Shown: positions 6,935 to 16,061 of the stretch, piece by piece
How the letters are laid out: each line of letters opens with the position of its first letter
How positions within the stretch are numbered: the first letter of the stretch is position 1
From: Pseudomonadota bacterium
GTDB taxonomy: Bacteria > Pseudomonadota > Gammaproteobacteria > Steroidobacterales > Steroidobacteraceae
DNA: 27,625 nt
NCBI GenBank assembly: GCA_021850555.1
Contig: JAJZLX010000171.1
Coordinates: 20,179 to 47,803 of the forward strand
Direction of reading: 5' to 3'
Translations under genes and position numbers: made by a program
The notes under the pieces: generated by a model
The model's input: only the letters and a program-made list of their open reading frames with translations
Database searches by the model: none
Told to the model about the DNA's origin: nothing

Positions 6935-9691
6935 TCAGTACCAGTGATACGCCACCGTGCCGTAGTAGTACGCGCCGCTGAAGCCGAACGGCGAGGAATT
7001 CGGATACGGGAACATGCCGAAGACATTGTTGGCGCTGTTGTTCTGCTGCGGATAGGTATTGCCGAGATCGTCGCCGCCCACCGTCAGCATCAAGCGCCTC
7101 CACCGATAGGTGAGGCTCGCATCGAGCAGATAGCGCGCGCCATAGGACTGCACGTTCGCGGCGGTGGTGCCGAAATACCTCCACTTGCCGTAGCGCGTGA
7201 GCTGCGCATGCGCCAGCCAATGCCCGAGGTACCAGTCCGCGCCGATGGACCCTTTCGTGAGCGGCGAGCTCACCGTGAGAAAGCCCCTCTCCTCCTGATC
7301 AACGATCGGCAGCACCAGTCCGTGCAGGCCGTCCTGCGGCGGATTCGGCGCAACGGCGAGCAATCGGGTCTTGTTGTAGTTGAGCCCGGCGCTGAGGGCG
7401 AGCCGCGAGCGGCCGAGCCGCAGCGTGTAGTGCGCCACCAGATCCGCGCCCCGCGTGCGCGTATCCACCCCGTTGTAGAAGAATGCGCCGCCGTCCACGA
7501 ACGGAATGCCCACCGAGGTGAGGTAATCCTGCACGGCAGGTCCGGTCAGGTTGCCGCTGAGGACGATGCGGTGCGCGATCGTGATCTGGTAGGCATCGAG
7601 CGTCACGTACAGGCCGTCATGGGGCGTGAGCACGAGCCCAACCGAGTAGCTGTGCGACTTCTCCGCCTTCAGCGGCTGGGCACCGAGGGCCACCGCGGCC
7701 GGATTGCTCACGGGGAACTGGCGGATCGAATACGGCACATTGTTGATGAACAGGAGCGACGTGCTCGAGTAGTACTCCTGCTGCAGGGTCGGGGCAAGAA
7801 AGCCGGTCGAGGCGGTCCCGCGCAGGGCAACCGCGTGATTGAATGCGTAGCGGCCGGACAGGTCATACACGGTCGCCCCGCCGAAATCGCTGTACTGCGT
7901 CCGGCGCACCGCGAACTCCGTTGACAGCCGCTTGGTCCAGTTGCTCTCGAGATCGAGGTATATCGCCCGGCTGTTGCGCGAGTGCGAGCCGGCATCCGCC
8001 GGCGTGTAGCCCGGGAAGACCTGCGCGCCTTCGCCGGCATAGGATTGCGGATCGCCCTGGCGCACGGTGAACTGATCGTACCCGTAGTCGAGGCCCCAGG
8101 CGACCAGCAGGCCGTTTGCCACCCAGCCCGGGTTGTAGACGCGCTTGAAGTCGGCGTTGACCAGGCTCTGGCGGATCTTGGTCGTGCCGATGTAGAAGTC
8201 CGTGGGCGAGGCGCTGCCGAGCGAGTAGTTAAAGGTGTCCGCCGTGTTGAGCTTCCAGGCATTCCCGCCGGTGTCGGCGCTGACGTCGTAGCTCCATCCC
8301 AACAGCTTGCCGCGCACGCCGAGCACCTCCTGGTCGTCGAACAGGTTGCTGTCCTCTATCGGCAGGTAGCCGTGCGGATAGACCGCGGCCGCGGCGGGCG
8401 AGCTGCTTTGGTACTGCGCCAGCGCGCGGAAGAAGCCGCTCGACCACACGTCGCGGTGGTTGATGACCGTGTAGCCGTACAGATGGACCTCGGGAGAGAA
8501 GTCGTACTGCATGTTGATCGAGCCCTGCAGGCTGTGCACCTCCGGCAGACCATAGTGCATCGTGACCTTTCCGTACATCGGATCACCCGGAAACAGCAGC
8601 TCCGGATTGGCGCGGTTCGTGGACCCCTGGCGAGTGCCGTCGAAGCTCACGCGCACCCAGCCGCTCCTTCCCAACGGCACCCCCTCATCGACGCCGCCGG
8701 TCACGGTTCTGCCGTCGCCCCTGATGAACTGGCCGACCGTGAGATTCGCAGAGCCGCCCCGCGGGCCGCGTTTGAGAATGATGTTGATGACGCCCGCTAT
8801 GGCGCCCGAGCCGTACTGCGCGGCCGCCCCGTCGCGCAGCACCTCGATGTGGGCGATGGCGTTCATGGGAATGGCGCTGAGATCGACCGGCGAGGAGCCA
8901 CGGGCGAACGTGTCGTCGACATTGGTGATCGAAGTGGTATGGACCCGCTTGCCGTCGATGAGCACCAGGGTCTCATTGGGAGAAAGGCCGCGCAGCTGCG
9001 CCGGCTCGGAGGCGTCGGTCGCATCGGTGACCGAGGATTGCGGGAAATTGAACGAGGGCAACAGCACGCTCAGCGCCGAGGCGAGATTCGATGCGCCGGT
9101 CGCGGCCAATTCGGCGGGGGTCACCACATCGATCGGGGAAAGCGAAGTCGCCTCCGTCACGCCTGCCTCCCGTGTGCCGGTGACCACCACCGTGCGCAGC
9201 GCGGAATTCACGGCCGAGGGCGCCAGCAAGCCCCGTGTGACCGCGGCGGCCGCCGGCGGATCGGGCGCTATCGCGCTCGGCCTGGCCGGCGCAGGCGGAT
9301 CGGACTGCGCGGCCGCCTTCCCGACGGCCAACGCCTGCGGTTCGGCCCGCGGCGGCGCCGCGCCGAGCGGGGCGTCGGGCCGGCGTATTTCGATGATGTT
9401 CGGGCTCAGCTGGCGATACGTGAGATGCGTGCCGCCGAGCAGCCGGCGCAACGCGTAATCAAGGGTGACGTTGCCCCGCACCGCCGGCGCTTCGTGCCCG
9501 TCGGTGAGCCTCGAGAAGAAGATGATCTGAATGCCGCTCTGCCGGGCGAGCTCCTGCAGCGCCGCGGCGAGCGGCTGGTGGCTGATCGCCAGATCAAAGG
9601 TCTTCGCCTCGCCGCCCGCCGCCGCCGGAGCGCTCGCGAACATGCAGATGAGCGCGGCCAACATCGCAACCATGGACCATCGACGGTGCAT
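6935..9691 (-). CDS. TonB-dependent outer-membrane receptor with N-terminal signalling (STN) domain
   Basis: The 918-residue receptor starts with a signal peptide (cleavage near residue 25). An STN/secretin-TonB short domain follows (about 31-103), the part that in FecA-type transducers contacts the FecR anti-sigma factor. After an Ala/Pro-rich linker (104-163) come a TonB-box-like TVVVTGTREA (167-176), the plug (about 178-308, with LRGLSPNETLVLIDGKRV and IEVLRDGAAAQYGSGAIAGVIN) and a beta-barrel ending in aromatic residues (HWY), as expected for outer-membrane insertion. GGGAGG lies five bases before the ATG. The sigma factor and FecR genes immediately upstream make a complete cell-surface signalling set. 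The plug and barrel resemble the large receptor class found in peptide- or carbohydrate-scavenging Xanthomonas-like bacteria rather than a recognisable siderophore receptor; the ligand is unknown. Linkage to gamma-glutamyltransferase hints at peptides. Confidence 0.92.
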   Translation of the reverse strand: MHRRWSMVAMLAALICMFASAPAAAGGEAKTFDLAISHQPLAAALQELARQSGIQIIFFSRLTDGHEAPAVRGNVTLDYALRRLLGGTHLTYRQLSPNIIEIRRPDAPLGAAPPRAEPQALAVGKAAAQSDPPAPARPSAIAPDPPAAAAVTRGLLAPSAVNSALRTVVVTGTREAGVTEATSLSPIDVVTPAELAATGASNLASALSVLLPSFNFPQSSVTDATDASEPAQLRGLSPNETLVLIDGKRVHTTSITNVDDTFARGSSPVDLSAIPMNAIAHIEVLRDGAAAQYGSGAIAGVINIILKRGPRGGSANLTVGQFIRGDGRTVTGGVDEGVPLGRSGWVRVSFDGTRQGSTNRANPELLFPGDPMYGKVTMHYGLPEVHSLQGSINMQYDFSPEVHLYGYTVINHRDVWSSGFFRALAQYQSSSPAAAAVYPHGYLPIEDSNLFDDQEVLGVRGKLLGWSYDVSADTGGNAWKLNTADTFNYSLGSASPTDFYIGTTKIRQSLVNADFKRVYNPGWVANGLLVAWGLDYGYDQFTVRQGDPQSYAGEGAQVFPGYTPADAGSHSRNSRAIYLDLESNWTKRLSTEFAVRRTQYSDFGGATVYDLSGRYAFNHAVALRGTASTGFLAPTLQQEYYSSTSLLFINNVPYSIRQFPVSNPAAVALGAQPLKAEKSHSYSVGLVLTPHDGLYVTLDAYQITIAHRIVLSGNLTGPAVQDYLTSVGIPFVDGGAFFYNGVDTRTRGADLVAHYTLRLGRSRLALSAGLNYNKTRLLAVAPNPPQDGLHGLVLPIVDQEERGFLTVSSPLTKGSIGADWYLGHWLAHAQLTRYGKWRYFGTTAANVQSYGARYLLDASLTYRWRRLMLTVGGDDLGNTYPQQNNSANNVFGMFPYPNSSPFGFSGAYYYGTVAYHWY

Positions 9692-9840
9692 AGCAGCCTC
9701 CCCGAAGAAGATTCAGCCGTAATCGATGTTCTTTGTGTCATTAGAGGCCGCGCGCGCAGACTTGGCCCCCCGTTGCGAGAAAATAATCGATGCCCGGAGC
9801 GCCTCCGCCACCGCTCGTCGCGGACCCGCGACACACTCGC
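9692..9840 (-). promoter_or_regulatory. Probable promoter region of the TonB receptor gene
   Basis: The 149 bases between the fecR stop and the receptor start are more AT-rich than their surroundings. They contain a 9-bp direct repeat TAATCGATG at 9720-9728 and 9784-9792. This is where an ECF sigma factor of the FecI type would be expected to act. I cannot assign -35/-10 elements with confidence. Confidence 0.35.
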
Positions 9841-11064
9841 TCAGGGATGAGTTTGATTCACCGGATGTTGAGCCCCGCTCATGTGCGCCGCCTCCCCCGG
9901 CGGTGCGCTCGAGAGCGTCACGACGCTCGCGCCGTCGCCCGCGCGATGAATCTCGACGCCGGGCACGTCGCGCAGAAACGCGAGCAGTGACCCTGGATCG
10001 TCGATCTCGATCACCCCCGTGACTTTCCGGGCGCGCAGCGTCGCACTGGAGATCACGATGCGTTGGCCGCTGTCGCGGTCGAGCTCATCGATCACCTCTC
10101 CGAGCGGTCGGTGCTCGAACACCAGCTGATCGTGCATCCAGGCGGTGGTCGCGGCCAGGTTGCTCACCGGACGCGGAGTGCTCAGGCCGCGCGAGGTGAT
10201 CAACACCCGCTGGGCGACGCTGAGAATCAATGCGCCGGGCGGCGCCGGAAAATGCTCGAGCGCCGGCCGCCTCCCCGGCGGCACGCCACCGGGGGGCGCG
10301 AACCACGCCGGGTTGACCGGCAGGCGGGCCTGCGCGGCGCTCATCACGGCCACCCGCCCCTGCAGCACGGTTACCGCCGCGTATCGCTGCAACATCGCAA
10401 CATCGAACTCCGTGCCGATCGCACGCACCACCTCGCCGTCGGCGTGCACATCGAAAGGGCGGGACGGATCGTGGCTCACTTGGAAGAGCGCCTCCCCGCG
10501 CAGCAGATGCACGATGCGGCGGCGCCGGCCGAGATCCACCACGACGCTCGAGGCGGAATTGAGCGTCACCCGCGAGCCGTCGGCAAGCAGGATCGAGCGC
10601 TGCTCTCCGGTGCGGGTCTGATAGACCTGTGCGCCGCCGGGCAGCCACAGCCAGAATGCGACCGCCGCGGCGAGACCGGCGAGGACGGCGGCGGCGATCC
10701 AGCCGCTGCGCCGCGTGCGCCGCTCGCCATCGGCCCGGTGACGTACGGCGGCACGCCGTGCATTCGCCCGCGGACTGGCGGATTCGCCCACGCCGACGGG
10801 CGTCGGCTCGAGGGAAGACCTGGCCTCGCGAATCAGCGTCTCGGCGGGGGTATCGGGCCAGCGCACCGTGTCAGCGCGCAGCACCGTCATCAGCCGCTCC
10901 ATCGCGAGGTAGGCCTCGATCCGCTCCGGGGAGCGCGACACCCAGGAGAGGAATTCGCGCCGATCCGCGGCCGTTGCTCCTTCCCCGTGCAGCAGCGCCC
11001 ACCATTGCGCGGCCTCCTCGCGCAAGAGCCGGCGGGAATCCGAAAGACGCGGCACGTCATTCAT
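9841..11064 (-). CDS. FecR-family anti-sigma factor / sigma regulator
   Basis: The 407-residue single-pass inner-membrane protein relays the receptor's signal to the ECF sigma factor. The cytoplasmic N-terminus carries the FecR leader (EEAAQWWALLHGEGATAADR, FLSWVSRSPERIEAY), and the transmembrane helix is at about residues 125-145. The periplasmic FecR domain follows (GEQRSILLADGSRVTLNSAS, FDVHADGEVVRAIGTEFDV). The C-terminal part (LVFEHRPLGEVIDELDR through about ITGVIEI-like strands) resembles the STN/DUF4974-type domain that binds the receptor's own STN domain. ATG at 11064 is preferred to GTG at 11073. The ATG overlaps the last eight bases of the sigma gene (GATGAATGA), a common coupled arrangement. 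It is one transcription unit with the sigma factor and probably the receptor. Confidence 0.9.
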   Translation of the reverse strand: MNDVPRLSDSRRLLREEAAQWWALLHGEGATAADRREFLSWVSRSPERIEAYLAMERLMTVLRADTVRWPDTPAETLIREARSSLEPTPVGVGESASPRANARRAAVRHRADGERRTRRSGWIAAAVLAGLAAAVAFWLWLPGGAQVYQTRTGEQRSILLADGSRVTLNSASSVVVDLGRRRRIVHLLRGEALFQVSHDPSRPFDVHADGEVVRAIGTEFDVAMLQRYAAVTVLQGRVAVMSAAQARLPVNPAWFAPPGGVPPGRRPALEHFPAPPGALILSVAQRVLITSRGLSTPRPVSNLAATTAWMHDQLVFEHRPLGEVIDELDRDSGQRIVISSATLRARKVTGVIEIDDPGSLLAFLRDVPGVEIHRAGDGASVVTLSSAPPGEAAHMSGAQHPVNQTHP

Positions 11065-11548
11065 CGAGCGCACCGCGCAATTGCTCGTAGGCGCGGGCCA
11101 GGTAGCGCCGCACCTGCCGCAGCGTCAGCCCGAGCTCCTGCGCAATCTGCTTGTACGAGTGCTCATCCCGCAGCCGCAGCAGCACCGCCGCGCGCATCAT
11201 CGGCGACATCTGCGCGAGCTGTTGATTCAGCCGCTCCTCCGAGAGCTTGGCATCGACGGCGAGCTCGGGCAGGCACTCATCGACCGGCGCGTCCGCCTCA
11301 TCGAGGCCGACCGCCACCGCCGGGGAGTATTCACGCCGCCACTCGGCCACGACGTGACCCGCCACGCGCAGCAGATAGGCCTGGGGGTTGCGCACCTGCA
11401 GCAGATCGGGGGCACGCAGCAAACGCAGATAGATTTCCTGGGCCAGGTCCTCGACCTCGACCGTCGAGCGCACGCGGCGGCCGAGAAATTGCAGCAGGCT
11501 ACGATTCCAGCGCCTGCGCCAGCCGACCAGCACGGTCGCGTTCGTCAT
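11057..11548 (-). CDS. ECF sigma factor, FecI type
   Basis: The 163-residue sigma factor directs RNA polymerase to extracytoplasmic-response promoters. Region 2 is seen in LLQFLGRRVRSTVEVEDLAQ and the following EIYLRLLRAPDLLQVRNPQA, and region 4 in MRAAVLLRLRDEHSYKQIAQ followed by ELGLTLRQVRRYLARAYEQL, with its helix-turn-helix. The start used is ATG at 11548, which gives the usual FecI length. In-frame starts at 11560, 11584 and 11668 would add 4 to 40 residues of Gly/Pro-rich sequence that does not look like a domain, and no start has a clearly superior ribosome site. It is the first gene of the unit sigma-fecR-receptor and presumably activates the receptor gene when the receptor binds its ligand. 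Confidence 0.88.
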   Translation of the reverse strand: MTNATVLVGWRRRWNRSLLQFLGRRVRSTVEVEDLAQEIYLRLLRAPDLLQVRNPQAYLLRVAGHVVAEWRREYSPAVAVGLDEADAPVDECLPELAVDAKLSEERLNQQLAQMSPMMRAAVLLRLRDEHSYKQIAQELGLTLRQVRRYLARAYEQLRGALDE

Positions 11549-11890
11549 GTTCGGTCCCATTCCCCCTGAGCCTCGGGTCTCCATCGGTAATAGAGCGCCC
11601 TTTTGCCCGTGCAGCCCCCCCTGGGCGGCGGGATTTGCGGGGACCGCGCCTGTGCCCTGCCCGTTCAACCTCGGGGCAGCCGGCCCGGGCCGGACGGCGC
11701 CCTACGAAGCTGTTGGCGAGCGCCTGCGACGGGGCGGCGCCCTCTCATCCGCCCATCCGCCTGTTTCAAGCCCGATCGCTTGCTATCCCCCGGGACAAGC
11801 GCGCAGAATTTGCCGCTTCATGAATTCTAAAAATACGCCCTCCCCCTGGCGGCCGCATTCGCATTTGGATTTGAAGCCGAGGATTGCCCA
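11549..11890. promoter_or_regulatory. Divergent promoter region between sigma factor and tricorn protease genes
   Basis: The 342 bases should contain the promoters of two outward-reading units. The half near the protease gene is AT-richer (11800-11850). A 14-bp palindrome CCGGCCCGGGCCGG lies at 11680-11693, which may simply reflect high GC. A weak candidate promoter for the protease is TTGCTA with CAGAAT 18 bases on. Upstream in-frame starts for the sigma gene also fall here. No other gene is supported. Confidence 0.4.
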
Positions 11891-14800
11891 ATGAAGCTCA
11901 GGACTCTCGCGGTCGCGCTTTGCGCTGTCTGCTCTTTCGCTCTGGCCTCGCACGAGGCGCGCGCCGAGACCGGTCCCGTCCAGGCGCTGATCCGCTTTCC
12001 GAGCATTCACGGCGACACCGTCGTGTTCGAAGCCGGCGGCTCGGTGTGGAAGGTCGGCGTGCACGGTGGCGAGGCCGTGCGCCTCACCGCGAGCTCCGGC
12101 TACGACTCCCATCCCCTGATTTCGCCCAACGGCCGCTGGGTCGCCTTCACCGGCTGGTATCGCGGCAACACCGACGTGTACGTGGTCTCGATTGACGGCG
12201 GGCCGGTCAAGCAGCTCACCTGGCGCTCGATCAATCAGCCGATGAACGGCGGGATCGGCACGGTCACCGACAACATCGTCGCCGGCTGGACCCCGAACAG
12301 CAAGGACATCATTTTCCTCTCGCGGCGCGCAAGCTTCAATCCCCAGATCGAGCGCGCGTTCGAGGTGCCGATCACGGGCGGCCTGCCCGTCGCGCTGCCC
12401 ATGCCCTGGACCGGACCGCTCTCGCTCAACCCCAGTGGCACCGTCGTCGCATACGACAAGCTCTCGCGCGTCCTGCTCCTGCGCTCGTTCCGCCGCAAGC
12501 ACTACTACGGCGGCATGGCGGAGGACATCTTTACCTATGATCTAGCCACGGGCGCCAGCCGCCGGCTGACCCACTGGAAGGGATCGGACATCTTCCCGAT
12601 GTGGGTGGGTGACACGCTCTATTTCGCCTCCGACCGGGGCGCCGATGGCGTGCTCAACATCTGGGCCAGGAATCTCGGCACCGGGGCGCTGCGCCAAGTG
12701 ACGCACTTTCCGGTCTATGACGTCGACTGGCCGAGCGCCGGCAACACCGGCATCGCCATCTCCGACGGCGGCAAGCTGTACGTGTATTCCTTCGCGACAC
12801 ACAAAGTGACGCAGGTGCAGGTCACGGTGCCGCTCACCGGCTCGCACACGCTACCGTACGAGTACGCGGCGACGAACATGATTCGCGCAGCGGACGTGGC
12901 GCCGGATGGCAAGCTCGCGGTCTTCAGCGCGCGCGGCGCGCTATTCACCGTACCGGTCGAATACGGTCATACGACCGACCTCAGCACGCGTGTCGCGAGC
13001 AACGACAAGGATCCGGCCTGGTCGCCGAACGGCAAGTGGATCGCATACGTCCGCGATGACGGCCGGGACAGCCAGGTCATGATACGCGCCGCCGATGGCA
13101 GCGGCGCACCACGGGCGTTGACGCCCGAAGGCGACCTCACCTACATGGGACAGCTGCTGTTCAGCCCGGACAGCCGCTGGCTGACCTACAGCACCTCGGA
13201 GCAGCAATTGTGGCTGGTGAACGTGAAGACGGGCGTGCGCAAGCTGGTGACCACGGCGCCGCGCTCGGCGCCCGTTCACATATTCCAGGATGTGGCGTTC
13301 TCACCGGACAGTCGCTGGCTCGCCTTCTCCAAGCGCCTCGCGAACAACCTGCACGCGCTGTTCATCTACGGCATTCACGGCGGCGATCTGCATCAGATCA
13401 GCCGCGGCGATTTCGATGACGGCAACCCGGTCTTCTCGCACAACGGTAAATACCTGTTTTTCGTGTCCGCCCGCCTGGTCAACCCGGCGATGTCGGCATT
13501 CGGATTCGGCGCCTCCAGCGTGGTTCCCGACGGCCTCTACGTGACCACGCTGCAGTCCACCACACCCTCGCCGTTCGCGCCGCGCACCCAGCAGCCGACG
13601 GCCTCACACGGGCCCAAGGCAGGCAAGGGCAAGAGCGACAAGAGCAAAAAGAAAGGCAAGACGAAGGGCAAGGGAAAGCCGAAGACGCCGCGCGTCAAGA
13701 TCGACTTTACCGGCCTCATAGACCGCACCGTTCAGGTGCCGGTGCCGGCCGCGAACATCTCGAACGTCGCGGAATTCAATGGCGTGGTGTACTACTCCAC
13801 CGTGCCCATTCAGACGATCGGCGGTGCGGTCCCGGGCGAGGCACCGCAACTGCGGGCCTACGACCTGAAGAAGCGCAAGGCGCTCACACTGGCATCAGGC
13901 ATCGGCTCGAGCTTCGCGTTGTCCGCCGACGGCTCGACGCTCCTTTACAGGCAGCAAGGCCGGTGGCTGCTGCGGCCCGCGACGTTCGCCCCGCAGGCGA
14001 AGACCAGGACGCTCGACACCTCGCACATGCAGCTGCTGGTGAATCCGCGCGCGGAGTGGAACGAGATCTTCAATGAAGCCTGGCGCAACGTACGCGACTA
14101 TTTCGTCAATCCCCAGCTGATCAAGGAGAAATGGGCGGCGCTCGGCAAGCGCTATCAGGCGCTGCTGCCGCTGGTGCAGGACAGGGAGGACCTCAACTAC
14201 ATCATCGGCAACATGATCGGCTCACTCGGCGAGAGCCACATGTACATCATGGGCGGGGATATGGGCTGGAAAACGCCGCCGCAGCCGACCGCCGGGCTGG
14301 GAGTGGAATTCGCGCTGAACGCCTCGGCGGGACGCTACTACTTGAAGCGCATCTTCCACGGCGACAACACAGTGCCAGGCTATTACGCGCCGCTCGCGCA
14401 GCCGGGGCTGAAGGTCAAGACGGGCGACTACGTCCTTGCGATCAACGGCAAGCCGCTCAAGGCTCCGACCAACCCCTATTCGCTCCTGCAGGGCACGCTG
14501 GGGCAGACCATAGCGCTGCAAATCGCCTCCAAGCCGACCGGCAAGCCCTGGACCATACTGGTCAGGCCCGTCGTCAACAGCGGCAAGCTGCACCTGCTGC
14601 ATTGGATCAACAGCAATCGACGCGAGGTCGCCAGGCTCTCCGGCGGCAAGATCGGCTACGTGTATCTGAATGACATGGAGGCGACCGGCCTGCACGAATT
14701 CGTGCGGCAGTTCTACGGCCAGATCACCAAGCCCGGGATGATCATCGACGACCGCTGGAACCTCGGCGGCTTCATCGACACCATTCTCTTCGACCGCCTC

Positions 14801-15301
14801 ACCAAGAAGATGGTGGCCGGGTGGGTCAGGCGCGACGGCGTGCCGCAGCAAAGCCCGAGCGACGCCTATATCGGCCACCTCGCGGCACTGATCAATCACG
14901 GCTCGGCCTCGGACGGAGACATCTTCGCTTACCGCTTCCAGAAGTATCATCTCGGCCCCACCATAGGCTCACGCACCTGGGGAGGAGTGCGCGGCTATGA
15001 CAACGTGTTCACGCTCCTCGACGGCGGAACACAGGTCGTCTCCGAGGTCGCCATGTACGGAACGAACTCGAAGTGGGTCGTGGAGAACATCGGCGTCGTA
15101 CCCTCGATACCGGTGCACGTGAATCCGGGACTGCTGGCGCGGCACCATATCGATACGCAGATCGAGACCGCGGTGCACGTGCTGCTGAAGGAGATCGCAC
15201 GCCATCCCGTGGCCGTGCCCCCGCCCCCGCCGTGGATTCCGGCGTTCCCGAAGCAGCCGACCTATCCGCCGTGTCCGGTGAGCCACGGCACCTGCCAGTA
15301 G
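11891..15301 (+). CDS. Tricorn-type S41 family protease (exported)
   Basis: The 1136-residue serine protease is built like archaeal tricorn. A signal peptide (residues 1 to about 25, ending ARA) is followed by two WD40/PD40-type beta-propeller regions (about 30-330 and 330-560), with repeats such as SHPLISPNGRWVAFTGW and KDPAWSPNGKWIAYVRDD. A Lys-rich linker (about 570-602) precedes a C1 helical region (NEAWRNVRDYFV), a PDZ-like domain (about 800-890) and the catalytic S41 core. The active-site residues correspond to Ser782-His783 (GESHMY) and the nucleophile Ser1007 in HGSASDGD, with Glu1052 a candidate for the acidic residue. The C-terminus is Pro-rich. The ATG at 11891 has GAGG eight bases upstream. 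It probably trims peptides in the periplasm and is divergent from the FecI/FecR/receptor set. Exported tricorn homologues are common in Xanthomonas-like bacteria, but substrates are unknown. Confidence 0.9.
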   Translation: MKLRTLAVALCAVCSFALASHEARAETGPVQALIRFPSIHGDTVVFEAGGSVWKVGVHGGEAVRLTASSGYDSHPLISPNGRWVAFTGWYRGNTDVYVVSIDGGPVKQLTWRSINQPMNGGIGTVTDNIVAGWTPNSKDIIFLSRRASFNPQIERAFEVPITGGLPVALPMPWTGPLSLNPSGTVVAYDKLSRVLLLRSFRRKHYYGGMAEDIFTYDLATGASRRLTHWKGSDIFPMWVGDTLYFASDRGADGVLNIWARNLGTGALRQVTHFPVYDVDWPSAGNTGIAISDGGKLYVYSFATHKVTQVQVTVPLTGSHTLPYEYAATNMIRAADVAPDGKLAVFSARGALFTVPVEYGHTTDLSTRVASNDKDPAWSPNGKWIAYVRDDGRDSQVMIRAADGSGAPRALTPEGDLTYMGQLLFSPDSRWLTYSTSEQQLWLVNVKTGVRKLVTTAPRSAPVHIFQDVAFSPDSRWLAFSKRLANNLHALFIYGIHGGDLHQISRGDFDDGNPVFSHNGKYLFFVSARLVNPAMSAFGFGASSVVPDGLYVTTLQSTTPSPFAPRTQQPTASHGPKAGKGKSDKSKKKGKTKGKGKPKTPRVKIDFTGLIDRTVQVPVPAANISNVAEFNGVVYYSTVPIQTIGGAVPGEAPQLRAYDLKKRKALTLASGIGSSFALSADGSTLLYRQQGRWLLRPATFAPQAKTRTLDTSHMQLLVNPRAEWNEIFNEAWRNVRDYFVNPQLIKEKWAALGKRYQALLPLVQDREDLNYIIGNMIGSLGESHMYIMGGDMGWKTPPQPTAGLGVEFALNASAGRYYLKRIFHGDNTVPGYYAPLAQPGLKVKTGDYVLAINGKPLKAPTNPYSLLQGTLGQTIALQIASKPTGKPWTILVRPVVNSGKLHLLHWINSNRREVARLSGGKIGYVYLNDMEATGLHEFVRQFYGQITKPGMIIDDRWNLGGFIDTILFDRLTKKMVAGWVRRDGVPQQSPSDAYIGHLAALINHGSASDGDIFAYRFQKYHLGPTIGSRTWGGVRGYDNVFTLLDGGTQVVSEVAMYGTNSKWVVENIGVVPSIPVHVNPGLLARHHIDTQIETAVHVLLKEIARHPVAVPPPPPWIPAFPKQPTYPPCPVSHGTCQ

Positions 15302-15452
15302 GCCAGGCGGAAAAAATCGCGGCCGGAATGCGTATCCGTCAGCATCCTGGGTTCGCGCCGCCACGGACGTGACGTGCCCCCGGCGCTGCGCGGGCGCACG
15401 CTCGCGCACGCGGCTCGCCTTTCATCCTCCCCCACTTGCGGAGTGTGAAAGA

Positions 15453-16061
15453 ATGCGCATCATGGAGAAGGTATTCATCTCGGCCGACGAGCTGCTGCGG
15501 GACTCACTGGAGCTTGCCCGGCGGGTCCTCGCGAGCGGCATGCGCCCGACGTTCCTCGTCGCCATGTGGCGCGGCGGCGCACCGATCGGCATCACGGTGC
15601 AGGAAGTGCTCGAGTTCCACTCGATTCACGCCGACCACATCGCGATCCGCACCTCCTCGTACGGGGGCATCGACCAGCAGCACAAGACCGTGAAAGTGCA
15701 TGCCACGGACTACCTGGTATCGCGTCTCTCGGCCGAGGACGAGCTTCTGATCGTCGATGATGTGTTTGACTCCGGCCGCAGCCTCGAGGCGGTCATCGAG
15801 GAGCTGAGGCAGCGCTGTCGGCGCAACCTGCCGGAGAAAATCCGCATCGCCACCGTGTACTACAAGCCGCAGCGGCGGCGCAGCGCTCTCATGCCCGACT
15901 TCTTCGTGCACGAGACATCCCATTGGCTGGTCTTTCCTCACGAGATCCAGGGGCTCACGCGTGAGGAGATCCTGGCGCACAAGCCCGTCGGAGCGAATTT
16001 CCTCGATCCCCTCCCGGCCGCGCCCGCCACCGCCGGGACGCCGGTCACAGACCTTGAGTGA
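15453..16061 (+). CDS. Phosphoribosyltransferase (Hpt/xanthine-type, COG2236-like)
   Basis: The 202-residue type I phosphoribosyltransferase probably salvages a purine base by joining it to PRPP. The PRPP-binding loop is LLIVDDVFDSGRSLEAVIEEL (about residues 97-117), and the segment MWRGGAPIG (about 36-44) forms the first phosphate-binding loop. The tail HWLVFPHEIQGLTREEI is characteristic of the small archaeal/bacterial hypoxanthine-type branch. ATG at 15453 is chosen because GGAG lies nine bases upstream; a second ATG at 15462 is possible, and the upstream GTG at 15369 would add a Cys/Arg-rich leader without homology. It stands alone between the protease gene and the kinase remnant. Which base it uses (hypoxanthine, guanine or xanthine) cannot be told. 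Confidence 0.88.
   Translation: MRIMEKVFISADELLRDSLELARRVLASGMRPTFLVAMWRGGAPIGITVQEVLEFHSIHADHIAIRTSSYGGIDQQHKTVKVHATDYLVSRLSAEDELLIVDDVFDSGRSLEAVIEELRQRCRRNLPEKIRIATVYYKPQRRRSALMPDFFVHETSHWLVFPHEIQGLTREEILAHKPVGANFLDPLPAAPATAGTPVTDLE

Noticed and set aside
7982..9850. 622-codon plus-strand open frame opposite the TonB receptor
   Set aside because: Arg/His/Gly-rich with no domain; the receptor on the other strand is complete.
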